Positions 20,216 to 32,290 are shown, numbered from the stretch's first letter. The stretch is DNA of 64,000 nt from Papaver somniferum (GCF_003573695.1 NC_039362.1:10546489-10610488), one strand, 5' to 3'. Numbers and translations: made by a program. Notes: generated by a model from the letters alone, not told the origin.

Positions 20216-21941
20216 ATTTTTGTTTTTGATGGGAAGAGAGAATTTTATTATAGAAAGAAGAATTTACAGCAGTCTACAAAATGTAGACAAGAGAAACAAA
20301 AACAAGTAAACAAAAGAAAACTTAGAGAAAAACTGTCTCCCAATTGCTTACAGTATAAGAGAAGTTGCAATGCACTCTCTTCCCAAAAGCATTGACCCAA
20401 CTTAAAACTAAAGTTTTAGCATCATTAGCCAAATCCTTATCAGTCTTAAAGCTATAATTAGCTTCGAAAGTTCTGCAATTTCGCTCCCTCCACAGCACCC
20501 AGATCACAAACGCTGGGATTAGGTCCCATACAACTTTAGCAGCAGCAGGCTAAGAATTGACAGGCAAAGTATGTGCAAAGGATAACATAGATTCCGGGAA
20601 AACCAAAGACTAGTTCTTATCAGGGGTGATTGCAGACCAAATATAACGTGCTACCTTACAATGAAGCAGGATATGATCTTGAGATTCAGAGCTATCCCCA
20701 CATAGGATACAAGAGCTATATAAATCCATACCTTTGAATTGTAGCATGTCCAGAGAATTGAGCTTGCCATGTACAACGCACCAAACTAAAAAATAGATTT
20801 TAGGAGAAGCCTCAGGCTTCCAAATAAACTTATGTCGAAAATCATATACCCCCTCATCTGAGATCAAAACAACATACAATGATTTTACTGAGAATTGCTC
20901 TGTAGAAGTAAGTGTGCATCTTCTGGTGTCTGGCAGGGAGTCACTTGTAGGAGGATTAGAGCCGATGATGGAGAGCAAAAGAGCAAGCTGATATGTTTCT
21001 TAGATGGAACTCTTTTAAAATCAAAATGCCATGAACCTTCAGCAGTAACATGGTCTGCCACAGTACCAAATTGTAATCTGTCTATCTTGCTAATACATGC
21101 AAAAGAAGAGGCCAAACAAGTATTTCCTATCCACTTATCATGCCAGAAAGAAATATGATTGCCAGAGTGAAGAATGAGAGTTGAATTTGCAGAAATCAGA
21201 TAACTCACATTGGTGATGGTTCTCCAACAAGAAACACCATAGGGAGTTACAACTTTCCCTGGAACACAAAAAGAAAATTCACATCCATATTTCTCCACAA
21301 TCAGCTTATACCAAAGATGTGATTTTTCAATACCAAACCTCCAACACCATTTATCAAGTAAAGCGTCGTTCATCTTCCTTAAATTAAGAATTCCCAGACC
21401 TCCTTTTTCCTTACTAGCATAAACAATTGACCATTTAATCAGATGAGAGCAAGTGCTGCCAGTGTTATGCCTCCAAAGAAAAATTCTCATTTTCTTTTCC
21501 AGAATATTAATAACTGAAATAGGGGCCTTAAAAAGGGAGAAGTAATACATTGGCAGGAAAGTAAGAATGCATTTGAGAAGAGCCAACTTACCTCCTTTAG
21601 ATAAAGTACACTGATTATATATAGAGAGTCTTGTATCAAACTTTTCAAATATAGGTACTCAAATGGATTTTGAATTGACAGTTGCTCCTAATGGCATTCT
21701 CAAATACAAGAATGGCAAAGAGTCTGTAATGCAACCTAATTCAGCTGCCCATTCTTCAATCTCAGGTAAATCACCAATAGCAATTAGCCTAGTCTTAGCT
21801 GTATTAACCTTCAGACCTGAAATGTATTCAAAACAATGAAGGACGGAGAACAAATTTGAAAACTCTTCTTTCTTGTTATCAATGAAGAAAATGGTATCAT
21901 CACCATAATGCAGATGATTTACAATGGAGCCATTATTTATC
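20216..21941 (-). mobile_element. 5'-truncated LINE (L1-type) with imperfect target duplication
   Basis: Minus-strand ORF2 3' half. The polymerase box reads HLHYGDDTIFF (usually F/Y-A-D-D; Ala is Gly here), then LSKGGKLALLKC, LPMYYFSLFKAPIS, the WCWRFG region, and a zf-RVT cysteine region with CILCGDSSESQDHILLHC. The C-terminal block VLWRERNCRTFE lies at 20322-20507. Breaks: TGA in frame at 21659-21661 and a frameshift near 20980. The 3' end is a short A-rich tail (CATCAAAAACAAAAATCC on the minus strand). Flanks ATGGGACAATGG (20204-20215) and ATGGGACGGTGG (21942-21953) are a 10/12 target duplication. Not mobile. Confidence 0.85.
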
Positions 21942-22079
21942 ATGGGACGGTGGCTTTCATGCCCGCATACTCGTAAAGGTTTGTGTAAAAAAAAATGTGA
22001 TCGGCCTGGGTGATATTCTTAGCAGAGTCTGTGCAGAAAGATTAGTTACGAATATTCTCTACTACTTAAATATGAAATT

Positions 22080-23040
22080 ATCCCGCAAATTATTACATCA
22101 TACTAGTGACGTTGGGCTTATGGATTCTGTTGAGTGGTGACCCTATGGTTAGTGTGGTGTCCCTTCATTAGGTACCCACCTTTAAAGATGTAACTACGTA
22201 TGCATTAGGATGTCATCTTTTATCCGTGCATATAACACTTGGATAGTTGGATGTTTTAATACGGCTAGCTCTTTGACCATCTTTCTCTTGGCTTCTATCA
22301 TTTGGACGGTCGTGCAATCCGGCAGGATGTAGGCGGCGTTTCTAGTAATCAACTTGAATTTTGATACTATGATGATGAAAAGTCCTTTTTTTGTTATGAT
22401 TTTTCTTTAGTGATGGAGGCTGTTTTTAATTAACCTTCTAATTTCTCAGTAATTTTAAATTTAGCGTTATTGATTGAAGCCAAATTGCCCAAACTGCGTC
22501 GGACGTGGTCCATCATCAATAGCTTAAATTAATACCAGACATCTAAGAAGCCAAGAAAAATAGTTTACAGTTGTGACATGCATGTTGCATTACAGAAATT
22601 GACAACTATCTGTCGGCATCGCCGTGGTACGTAATCCATGTGAGGTCACCACATACAGCGCGCCGCGCCATAATACCTGCTGTGTCGTCGTCATCAACTC
22701 CAGCCTGGTCCACCAGAGTTGAACAACCATGTGTGAGACCTCATCCATCCTCTGGACATTTGAACACCTTGTACTGCGAGAGAAAAACTTCGGCATCGCT
22801 ATGAAAACAACATTTTCCAGTTTCAGGTACGTAATCAACGTGACGTCACCGCATATGCAGTCCAGGCTTAACAAGTGTCGTGGTCATAAACTCCAGCTTG
22901 AGCCAACCAACCAAGTATGCATCATGCATGGTTTTAAGTGTCATCTTTTATCATCTGGTCACCTCGTCATCATAAACTCCTTGGCCATTTACCTCTAACG
23001 TCAACAACAAAGCATTTGGCTCTTTGTTACTCCTTCATTG
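22080..23040. promoter_or_regulatory. 3' flank of dioxygenase copy 2 with promoter-like module
   Basis: 22095-22190 matches other cluster units (CATACTAGTGACGTTG, ATTCTGTTGAGTGGTGACC). 22606-22890 is homologous to the tandem module at 8606-8905: CAGTTTCAGGTACGTAATC, TGACGTCA at 22841-22848, and CTCCAGCTTGAGCCAACC. The TATA-like site of the second module is degraded here (GGCTTAACAAGTG instead of GGCTTATATAAGTG). No open plus-strand gene follows. Confidence 0.45.
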
Positions 23041-23210
23041 GGTGATAGTACCTTCCTTAATTACACTTGTTTACTTCTTAGAAAAAAGAAAGACCCATCT
23101 AGTATTAATCTCGGAAAGATTAGGCCGAATAGCACCCTTAACCAAAAAAAAAAGCCACATAAAATCTAGTGAGGATTTATCTTTGAAGTTTTGAAAATTT
23201 TCTAAATTGT

Positions 23211-24823
23211 TCACCTTTGGTTTTGATAATTAATAGGAGTTGTTGTCTTGAAAAAATCTAAAGTACTTTCGTTTCCCAATTTCTGAGTCCAAAATTTTCC
23301 AAAAAATTCGGTATAAGTGAAATCCTTATATAGAGAGGGATGCTCGGCATCAACCAATTGAGAAGCCGGTCCGATCACAGCTTCCTTGGACGGACAACAA
23401 AAAATTGGGATAGAGAATCTCTCTTTATCGCAGTTTACAACGGCTCGGTGAAGAACACTTTTGTACTTGTCGTTGCTAATAGCCTGAAAGTTCACACAAA
23501 AAACAATTTCATTTATCATACAATATATATAATTATTCAAAAATTTGGTGCCATTAAAAGAGTATAGAAAATATAACTCCGTTCTTATGTGGATCAAATG
23601 ACAGATAAATACCTGTATTTGATCACCAATATTAATGATAAACGTGTTAGGTATCGGATGGATAGCGATCCATTTCCCATCTTTAAGAACTTGTAATCCA
23701 GGAACATCGTCTTGAAGGAGAACAGTGATGGCGTTCGGGTCAGTATGACCAGGAAGTCCATACGTAAGTTCAGGTTCAGGACATGGGGGATAATAATTTA
23801 TAGCCATATGTTGCCCATGGTTACTAAGTACCATTTCTATGTAATCTCTCTTAAGACCTAAACTCTCTGAAATAGCTCCCAGTAATTTTAATGTTAAGCC
23901 TCGAACACTTGTACAGTACTCCGCCACATCACTCCTGAAATGTGATTACCACACGTAAAAAAAAAACACAAAAATATCAATGTCCTGATCGTGTAATAAT
24001 AAGACTCAAGACGTGCAACATGTTACATGCGTTACACGAGCTGCTTGTCACTATCAAAGCTATGAGTAGAAGAGAATCTTTTCCCTGTTGCACTACAGAA
24101 GTAAAACCATGGGCAACTACTAAAGTCTAACGCGGTAGCATTTTTCTTGATTGGAAAGTAGCCAATCTTTCAAAAGATATATTATACCAGTATAAAAAGT
24201 ATGATTAATTAATTAGAAGAACTAAACTGTCAAAGCCTACCTGAATGATGGAGGATTAGTAGGCCACTCGTCCATATAATCTTCAAGAGGATAACAATGA
24301 AGTCTCAGGAAGTCTCTCCAATTCGCCGTCTTTTCATTCGTCACGTTAAAACTGGTCGACAGTCGAGTTGTTTTCGATGTATCAGCCGAATAACACTTCA
24401 TTCTTTCACTCTCTGGCAACCCGAAGAAATCCTTCCCTACTTGTAACATCTTTTCTACAACTATCTCTGGCACTCCATGATTTCTTACCTAAGAGCGTAC
24501 TTTTTTCTTAGATCATATGGTGAGTAAGAAACTAAAAACTACAAAACTAAATGAAATCTAAAGAATTTATGTGTTACCTGAAAGAAACCATCATATTGAC
24601 ATGCATGGCCAATTTGCTTGATTAACTTAGAATGGTTTGGACCATCAAGTTCTTTTAAATCGATGAGAGGGATTGATGAATCTTCAGATGATTGAACTTG
24701 AGTGAGATTTGGACGTTCGGAAAAGGGTCTTATGTAATTCGACGGAACACCATTCGTGGTTGCAATTATGTCACCTAGAAGTACTTTTGAAGGTGATGGT
24801 GAGGCCGGAGTACTTGAAGCCAT
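23211..24823 (-). CDS. DMR6-like 2-oxoglutarate/Fe(II)-dependent dioxygenase (copy 2, intact)
   Basis: Four exons on the minus strand: 24578-24823, 24241-24488, 23613-23934 and 23211-23483. All introns are GT-AG and the join gives 362 residues, typical for the family. It starts MASSTPASPSPSK and ends with TGA at 23211-23213. The DIOX_N part contains IPLIDLKELDG and GFFQVRNHGVP. The oxygenase core has NYYPPCPEPEL (211-221), His228-x-Asp230 in GLPGHTDPNAIT, His284 in HRAVVN and Arg294-x-Ser296: all iron and 2-oxoglutarate ligands are present. Sequence pattern groups it with DMR6/DLO proteins (salicylate or flavonoid hydroxylases acting in the cytosol); substrate cannot be read from sequence, and alkaloid-modifying enzymes also belong to this superfamily. 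A TATA box lies about 165 bp upstream. It is the only intact member of a duplicated cluster. Confidence 0.93.
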
Positions 24824-24987
24824 GGATGATGATAGAATACGAAGAAGTTACTAAAGAGAGAGACAATTAGCCAAAAGAAGTAGTAATGGATGATAGCGTG
24901 CAAAGAAGTAACTCAGGAGAACAAGGACTTAATTTGTTTGTTTGGTGTGTGTTGGTTGTGGAAGAAATGAAGAGTCTTTGCAAGGCA

Positions 24988-24994
24988 TTTATAA
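24988..24994 (-). promoter_or_regulatory. TATA box of the intact dioxygenase
   Basis: On the minus strand GCTTATAAATGCC lies about 165 bp upstream of the ATG, inside a stretch (CTTTGCAAGGCATTTATA) conserved with pseudogene copy 1 at 10660-10680. Conservation between diverged copies supports a core promoter. Confidence 0.6.
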
Positions 24995-25207
24995 GCAAGC
25001 ACATTAACCGTTACTGTACTAAGATTTAAAGTTGATTGGAGTATTATTTACTTGACAAGGATTCTTTATAAAAGATATTTTCCTGACTTTTATGCCGGTC
25101 GCTTTTATTTGTAAGGCCTGGACTGGAGCCGGTGCCAATTTTCTTAAAATAATGACAAAAAAGAAAGAAGGTGATATTCACATCCATTGAAAAGGAGAAC
25201 TTATGAC

Positions 25208-26446
25208 TAGGGCTGTACATGGGACGGTACTGTCCGGATTTCTTATAAACCCGGAACCTGTATCTGGAGTTGACCGGGTCTTGATTTTGAGGACCGGTAC
25301 CTGTATTTGTACCTGGAATTGTACCTGTACCTATAAGACCAGTCGGTACTGAATGGGATCGGGTTTTTACCTAAAGTTTTGAGCAGAAAGAAAAACCCAA
25401 TGAAGATGCAGTCACATTTGAATATACCAAGAGTTCAAGGTTGCACTAGATTGATCATAGTTGAACACAACGACAAAAAAAACAAAGAACCAAATCAATT
25501 AGCATGCCTGAAATACTGATGATCACATAATTTACACTTTAAAATTCCATTGGAATTAACATCTAAATCAACTACCCTTCTCCGTTACAAATTCCCTGCA
25601 ACAACAACCCATCTCAATTTCATCAATGATACCAGTTCATCTCCTTCTCAGATTCCTTTTGTTGTGATATCTCAAACCAGCCCTAACTATCCACTAGCAA
25701 TAACGCTTTTTTCACCACCTCAAATCAAATTCCTGGACCATCCTTTTCTTCTTCTTCTCATCACCATTAATTAATAATTACACCGAAGACTTACATGTGA
25801 TTGTATCATGTAATTCTCAGAAATTGAAAATTAATTAAAATTTCTAATTTATCAAATTAACAACAAACCCCTAAATTTAGTGTAAACCCTAAAAATTGTA
25901 ACTTGCAAATACTTCAATTACATATGGTACATGCGATGTGATCAAGAATATAATTTGGGTTTCAAGACTTACTTGTTGAACCCTAAATCACTCAGATCTA
26001 TTATGAATGATTGATTTCTATTTCCATCTGTGATGCCTAAACTTGATGAAAGATAAGAACTAATTGATTTCTCTTTAATTAGTTGACGAAAAAGGCGATG
26101 GCGAAGAAGTGAACAATGGATTGGTTGGATCTTCGAATGGTGCCGCTGTTCTTCAGACATGAGAAGACGAATGAAAACAGTTGATAGAGTGATGATAATA
26201 ATCGATACTCGATATTACCTGTATAGACACCTAGTATTGATGGCTAAGATTGACATTCATCTACGGACACTATACACCGGGAATTATGGGCCGGGACTCA
26301 CCCCAGAACCAGTACCAGTATCGGCCTACTCCGGTTCTCAGTTTTAAGAACCGGTACCTGTCCAGTCTACTCCGGTTCGGTACGAGTCCGGTTTTTCCGG
26401 TTCCTGGCCGGTACAGGTAAAATGGACCGGGTCTTGTGCATCTCTA
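25208..26446. mobile_element. 1.24-kb non-autonomous hAT element
   Basis: Perfect 8-bp target duplication CTTATGAC at 25200-25207 and 26447-26454. Ends are TAGGGCTGTACATGGGAC (left) and, reversed, TAGAGATGCACAAGACCC (right), typical hAT termini. The subterminal regions are rich in CCGG(T)ACC(T)GTA-type repeats. No transposase seen; short open frames inside have no recognisable domain. It sits in the upstream region of the intact dioxygenase, about 0.4 kb beyond the ATG. Confidence 0.9.
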
Positions 26447-26647
26447 CTTATGACGCCTTTTTTTTTTTTGCCAATGTGCCAAATGGCCCAAATCCATTGA
26501 AAAGGGAAACAAAGTACTCTCCTGGTCAAAACCTGCATTGTATATTTTTTTTTTCTTTTTTAAGTGTTCTTAACCTAATAACCTCTCTCCTAAACCTAGT
26601 AAATTCCAACTCATAAACACAATAACACAATTTTTCTACTAACCTAT

Positions 26648-28025
26648 TTTCATTTAATCTCTTCATTTATCCTCTTATTTTCTCTTCCAGTTTCATAACT
26701 GTTTTAATCGGAATTTTCGAGATTTGTATATTGGAGGTACTTTCCGACTAACCCACGTCTTCTTTATATATTTGTGATTGATAAAAATTGAAGTTGCAGT
26801 GAGTAGTAATCAAAAAAATTGAAGTTTCGACTAGGAATTTTATGAAAATTTTTGTCGAGCTAGCAGAACCTGATGGAAATGAAGAACATGAAGAAAAGTT
26901 CGGCTATTTCTCAAAAACATAAATAAATCCTAAAGTTCGGTTACGTCGCAATTTTTTTCCTCCTAACGAACTTTTCTCTGAAAACCTGTATATTGAATTC
27001 GGTTATGTCGCAATTTTTTCTCATAACCGAACTTTTCTCTGAAAGCAAAAACTTCATTAAAGCTGAGTTCGGCTACATGTGTCTTCAGATACATTAGATG
27101 AACTTCATTTACAAATGAATTCGGCTACTTGTTCTTCAGATATTGTATCCGAACTCTATTGACATTGCCGAATAAAGTTTATAAAATTTTCATTTTTTTC
27201 GGAAGTGTTGGCCAGTTCAAGCAGCATTAACTAAATTTGAATTATACCTGAGTATCAATAACCCTCATTTCGAAATCAACCATCTCAAGAAAAGCAAAAA
27301 AAATTTTCCAAAACCTTCTTCTTCTTCTCTAAATAATTGTTCTTATAAAAAGCCTAACTTATCAATTTAACCTCACTAATCACTAATTAACTTATCGTAA
27401 TCATCATACTAACTTAATTAGAACGGTAACTTTGATATTAACATAAATACTTGGATAAGAGGTGCTGCAATTTATTTTTGAACGTCTTACTACAATTAAA
27501 ATGATGGTCCCCCTCCAAAACGGAGTGGTGCCCAAAAAAAAAATTCTTAAATTATTTATAGTTGGGATTGAAACCTGTTTGGCTAGGTGGCAATTCAAGC
27601 TAACTCCTCCCTTGCCTCAGTGGGGATATAAGCCATTTGAAATGGGGAGAAAATTTTACTAAAGGAAGCTTTAGAGGATCTAGAAGTAATTTATAAATTG
27701 CCTTATATGAAAAGTTAGACAAATTAATAGATCGAAAATCAATAGGAGAAGCGAGGAAACTAAGCTTCTGGATGATCATTTGAAACGTAAAGATCAGCTA
27801 CTTCAACAAAAAACTATGTTTTTGATAACCACAGAGGTTGTATTTTTTTTTGTTTGATCGACAAAGAAGAGAATATATTGATCAAAAAAAAAGCGGGTAT
27901 AAAAGAATTATACCACCCTTAGATCGTGAATGTATTTTAAAGTGTAAAGTTCTTGTTGGTATTGTGAAGGGTAATGATATTTTATTGTACAACGGTTAGA
28001 TCGTGAATGAAATATCTTATTTAAT
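26648..28025. repeat. Block B, direct duplicate of 14398-15665, with TTCGGC hairpins
   Basis: Colinear with block A, including TTCGGCTATTTCTC, AACCGAACTTTTCTC and GAATTCGGCTAC hairpin motifs at 26895-27160. A roughly 85-bp insert at 27846-27930 (TTTGATCGACAAAGAAGAG ... CCCTTAGATCGTGAAT) is absent from block A and looks like the 3' tail of a retroposon, with a short duplication of TTAGATCGTGAATG. Confidence 0.7.
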
Positions 28026-28047
28026 AGGGAAAAAATACATTGGTATA

Positions 28048-28760
28048 TACTTTTTTTTCTTCGTGGAACTCACATTTCAATCCATTCAAACCAAAATGAT
28101 GATTACATGATTAGCTTACAAGATTATCAAAAACACTAGAATACAAGATAGTCCAAATACAAATGACAACACCAATTGCAATTACATCGCGAAGAAAAAG
28201 AGCCATGAATCGCATAGACATCCAATTTTTGTAGATGTAGTAGTGATGAATGATGGTGTGAACCGGAATCAACTCCGACCATTTAAAATGATTATCTTCT
28301 TCAATAAGAGATGCTCCAGATGAAGTGGAGTATTTTTCCCAAAACCTTGTAGATCCAAACGAATTCCGAAGCTGTGAATACCTCTTGTTGAAGATGAATC
28401 CAAAGCGACATCACGCATAATCGTTGGTGTTCTTGATGAATTGAGAATATCAATCCAAGGAACACCACATAGATTTGAAAGAATCGCTAATAAAGCGAAG
28501 AGAAAATCGTCGAAAAGACGAAGAAAAGATCGCCCAAACAACGAAGAAATGTGTCCACAAACACTAAAAACAACAAAAATAAAAACTAAAAACACAAACT
28601 AAATTATTCTTATTCATAAAAAACTAAAAATCCTTGCTCGAATCTAATCCTTTTTCTTTTTCTGAACAAGAAGAACCAAGAAGTTCTAAAGGCTTTTTAT
28701 TTTTCTTTAAGAGAGAGGGAGGAGAGAAGAAAATATATTTTTTCCAATGGTATATTCTCA
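28048..28760 (-). pseudogene. Retroposed-transcript-like unit, copy B
   Basis: Read on the minus strand, a pyrimidine-rich leader (CTTCTCTCCTCCCTCTCTC near 28725) is followed by TTCTTGTTCAGAAAAAG, then a frame encoding FLRLFDDFLFALLAILSNLC, RGIHSFGIRLDL and related pieces (28269-28595), and finally a T-run at 28048 equal to a poly-A tail. The protein is not recognised. The unit is intronless with an A-tail, consistent with retroposition, but frame breaks make it non-coding now. Confidence 0.4.
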
Positions 28761-28899
28761 TCTAAAAAGTTAAAAGTCACCGAAGAATTTTATTGTTCAC
28801 AAATTCATTGCATTTATCATATTTATATTGATTAACAAACTTCTTAAGTTTTGTTTTTTAAAAATCGGTATGTATGTATATACATTAGGAAAAGGCTCA

Positions 28900-29215
28900 A
28901 TAGTTTTCGATTCATAATTCATAGCGCGTTTAAATTCAGAAGAAGAAGTCGAAAGAACAATGTTTTTGCTCGTGGAAGTAGTTTTGAAACTAAATATCCA
29001 AACAAACTTTTTTGTTTCTAAAAATCAATAAAAAGTTTATTGAATGCTATCCAAGCATGTTATTTGTGTCTCAGGGTCACAAGACTTCATTGCTGAATAT
29101 TAAAATTTAAAATTTAAAATTAAAATAAATAGGAAATCTCTCACAAGGGTTCTTCTATTACTATAAGTTTTTCATTCTACAAGTAAGCTTCGAGTAGGAT
29201 GACACGACGGTTGCC
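28900..29215. repeat. Third copy of cluster repeat (also at 11380-11640 and 17330-17570)
   Basis: Shared strings include GAAGTCGAAAGAACAATG, AACTTTTTTGTTTCTA, ATGCTATCCAA(A/G)CATGTTATT and TCTCACAAGGGTTCTTC followed by TTTTTCATTCTACAAG. No gene. Confidence 0.65.
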
Positions 29216-29219
29216 TTTG

Positions 29220-29530
29220 TTTAATAACACAAAATTGGTTTAAAAGACCAAAATTAACCATTTTTGGGTGAAAAAGACATTTAGATTTTGATATTGTTTA
29301 AATGGACAAAAATATAAAATTAATCAGGATGTAAACAGTTTCATCCTACCAATTTTCAAATATTTTTTCCTATTTTTAATTTACATCAGGATGCATCCAG
29401 TTTCATCCTGGCTATTTTTTAAGTTTAAGTCAGGATGAATTCAGTTTCATCCTTGCTATTTTTTTGGTGTCCATTTCACCCATAATAATTTTTACTCGTC
29501 CATTAGAACCATGTTTTAAAAATATTTGGA
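29220..29530. mobile_element. MITE-like fold-back segment with CAGGATG/CATCCTG motifs
   Basis: Inverted motifs AGGATG(T/C)A and TTTCATCCT alternate (29328, 29350, 29397, 29411, 29434, 29449). Outer sequences GGTTTAAAAGACCAAAAT and GTCCATTAGAACC are weakly inverted. The target duplication is not clear. Confidence 0.35.
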
Positions 29531-29757
29531 CAAATGACCCATTTTCCGTTTGTTTAATAGGTCAGTTGCGTCAAGTCAAGAAATACTTATCAAGTAATGC
29601 CGGTCTAAACCCTCTTTATCCTTTTGCAAATAAAAACAATTTACTTTATGCTTGAATAGCCTTTTTGATCCCGTTTTGATCGTGGGATAAAGAAAGATAA
29701 GAATTCTTCCAACATGAGTGGTTCATAGTTAAATTGGCCACAATATATGGTAGTTTT

Positions 29758-30382
29758 GGAGCAAATGCAATGGTGCCACTAAAACCAAAGACCAAAAACC
29801 AGAAAATAGTCAAAATTTTAGGTTTAATCTGTTGTGGTTCGCTACGGTAGCCGAGTATATTTGGTCAAGCGGGAATGTAAACTTCGTCTGGTGTAGCGCG
29901 AACATATAATTCACGCCTGTATGAGGCGTACATTTGACTCACACCTAGTGTGGGGAGAATATAACACGAACGCCAGACATGGGGCGAACATATACTTCAT
30001 GCCCGATAGGGAAGACGGGCATATTGTTTAAGTGTATATAATTTTCGCCTAAGTGGGGCGAGGTTTAAGTGTACTCTTGTTTTCAAGCGGACATTTTACA
30101 TACGTCTATTCTGGCATGCTTTATATCAACGCCTAACGGAAGCATAAGTTATATTCACGCCTGACCAACGGCACGGTTAATATACATCCGCATCATGTTA
30201 AACGTAAGTTAACAAATGTACTTTATAATTTCGCTCGACAAATTTAGTTCTGGTCTGGATTTCAGATCAAATATACTTTAAGATTTGATTTTAGTCTAGG
30301 TTTTACTCTTTAGTTCTTTTGATTGTGCCTGGTTTCTGGACTGATTTATGGTTTTAGTCGTCCCCTACCGTGGTTGCTCTTA
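29758..30382. mobile_element. 0.6-kb MITE with GAGCAA termini and CGCCT/AGGCG hairpins
   Basis: Left end GGAGCAAATGCAATGGTG...ACTAAAACCA; right end, reversed, AGAGCAACCACGGTAG...ACTAAAACCA. Inside, hairpins such as CACGCCTGTATGAGGCGT and TCGCCTAAGTGGGGCGA occur at 29912-30060. It interrupts the same paralogous site (GGTAGTTTT) that holds the 1.39-kb element at 11857. Possible PIF/Harbinger-type 3-bp duplication (TTT versus TTA), not exact. Confidence 0.6.
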
Positions 30383-30499
30383 GATATGGAGAAAAGATGG
30401 TATGTATAAGTCAATCCCCAACTTGTTACTAATATTCTATACTTTTTTTTTTCTTCTGAAGGAAAATATTCTATGCTCTTTTATTACTTACTGGTATCC

Positions 30500-31110
30500 C
30501 TCATAGTTCAAATTAGTATTTCATCATACCGATGACGTTATGCATTCTGTTGAGTGCTGACCCTATCCGTAGTTAGTGCCGTGTCCATTCGTAAGGTGAT
30601 AAGGTCCCTACTTGTTTACTACAATTTGGCGGTGGCGACATAGTGGCACAGGCGTGTATAGCAAGGGCCGCATTATGTACGCATCGGCATCACGATGTGA
30701 TGTCGCTTACTTGTGCAACACTTGGGTGGATGAGCGGCTGTTTTTTTAACGCGTTTCTTTGACTATGTTGACTTCTAATATATGGACGATCGTGCATGAT
30801 CCAGGCCTCATCATTTTCACTAGCCATTATTACCTTAGCTGTTTGGTACTAGTACTTTTCTTTCTGTTCTTATCGGTCTTAAAGTCAATTTATTACGGTT
30901 GACGTGGATCCATATCATCACTAGTTTAATTTAATGCGAATGTGTACTAAGTAAATAACCACCTGTCGGCACCGCTATAATTCAACACCAAACTTTCAGA
31001 TACGTAATCAACGTTGCGTCACCACGTATGCAAATTTTAGTCGGACGTCACCACAAACGCAATCGCAAGTTAAGTGCCCTTGTCATAACTCCAGTTTAAT
31101 TATCAGGGGC
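30500..31110. repeat. Gene-less dioxygenase-cluster unit (upstream and downstream flanks joined)
   Basis: 30520-30700 matches upstream-type flank (ACGTTATGCATTCTGTTGAG, GCGACATAGTGGCACAGGCG as at 13440). 30950-31100 matches the downstream promoter-like module (CTGTCGGCACCGCTAT, AGATACGTAATCAACG, CACGTATGC). No dioxygenase exon lies near. Confidence 0.55.
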
Positions 31111-31816
31111 GGGGCCACAAACTCTATCGAGGGGAAGCAAAATACATTTAAGGGTGCAAGATGAAAATATGCTTATGATTCCAAAATCTCGTAAAATTTA
31201 GGCTTGAGATCAGTTTAGCAGGGTGTACATTTGAACACCCATACTTTTAACGCCTCCGCCTATGTTTTTTTTTTTCTGAAAAAGGTCCATCTATGTTAAT
31301 TATCCCGGCGAGATTGAGGTATACTCAAACTAATTGGGGTATACCCAATTTTAAAGGGGCTTTTTTTGAGGATTTCAGGAGGAGTCCTAATGGGTAAGTT
31401 ACAAAACTACCTTTACCCATTAATAATCTTAATTACCCTAAATCAGTTTTATTCTCTTCATTTCATCTTCTTCTTCTCCTCCCCACCATACCGACCCCCA
31501 CCACCACCACCATAAAAAAAACTCGATGATTAACTCATCGAAATCGTCGATTCGAAAACTACGATTAATCTGCAAAAATGGATCCGCCAAGGCGTAAAGC
31601 TACTCGTATGAAAGATGCTAATCGAAAACCTAATGAGTATAACCCTGGAATTGCAAGTTTGGTTGCTAAGAAAGTGAAGAAAAAAACAGTTGAAGAAGGA
31701 GAAATTGTGCGATTAAGAAAATAAGGGTCTACTTAAACTCACTCTAGCACTTCGATTTGATGTTTGCATGTTAAATTATGGCAGAAAAATCGAAAATGTG
31801 AATTGGCAGTTGCGAC

Positions 31817-32290
31817 GCCGGCAAGGTACTATGTTATCGACCTTGCCGGCTTTTCATAGTTAGGGTTTGGTCGGCAAGATCTTAGGTTGAAGAACTTGCC
31901 GGCTGTTTAATATCTGTAACTGCTACTAGCAGGGCCGGGAGGTTATTCAAATGTAGACCTTGCCGACGGCAGTTTTTAACGAAGCCAGCATGTTATCAGT
32001 TTTTACCGTGCCGGCCCCTTGTTTTGAATATTTGGTTCCTGATGCCTAGAATTTATAAAACCGGAAAGGTATTTATATAAGACCATGCCGGTTGTTAGTT
32101 GACTGGCAGTGTATGGGTAATGAACCTTGCCGACCTGTAACATGAAAAATTCATGTTCTACTGTGTTCATATTTGTCATCAACCGGCAGGCTATTTTGAT
32201 GATACCCTGTCGGCTATACTTTAGCCGGCACGTATGTTTTAGTCGACCCTTCCGGCCCCGGATTGGTTAAACCTGTCGACCCTGCCGACC
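31817..32290. repeat. GCCGGCAAGG hairpin array in the PMD gene intron
   Basis: The first unit at 31817-31850 is a hairpin GCCGGCAAGGT ... ACCTTGCCGGC. Several further units with variable middles follow (near 31862, 31942, 31980, 32060, 32105, 32182, 32225). The same family reappears at 35170-35600 and 36515-36815 in the element's spacers. Confidence 0.85.
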
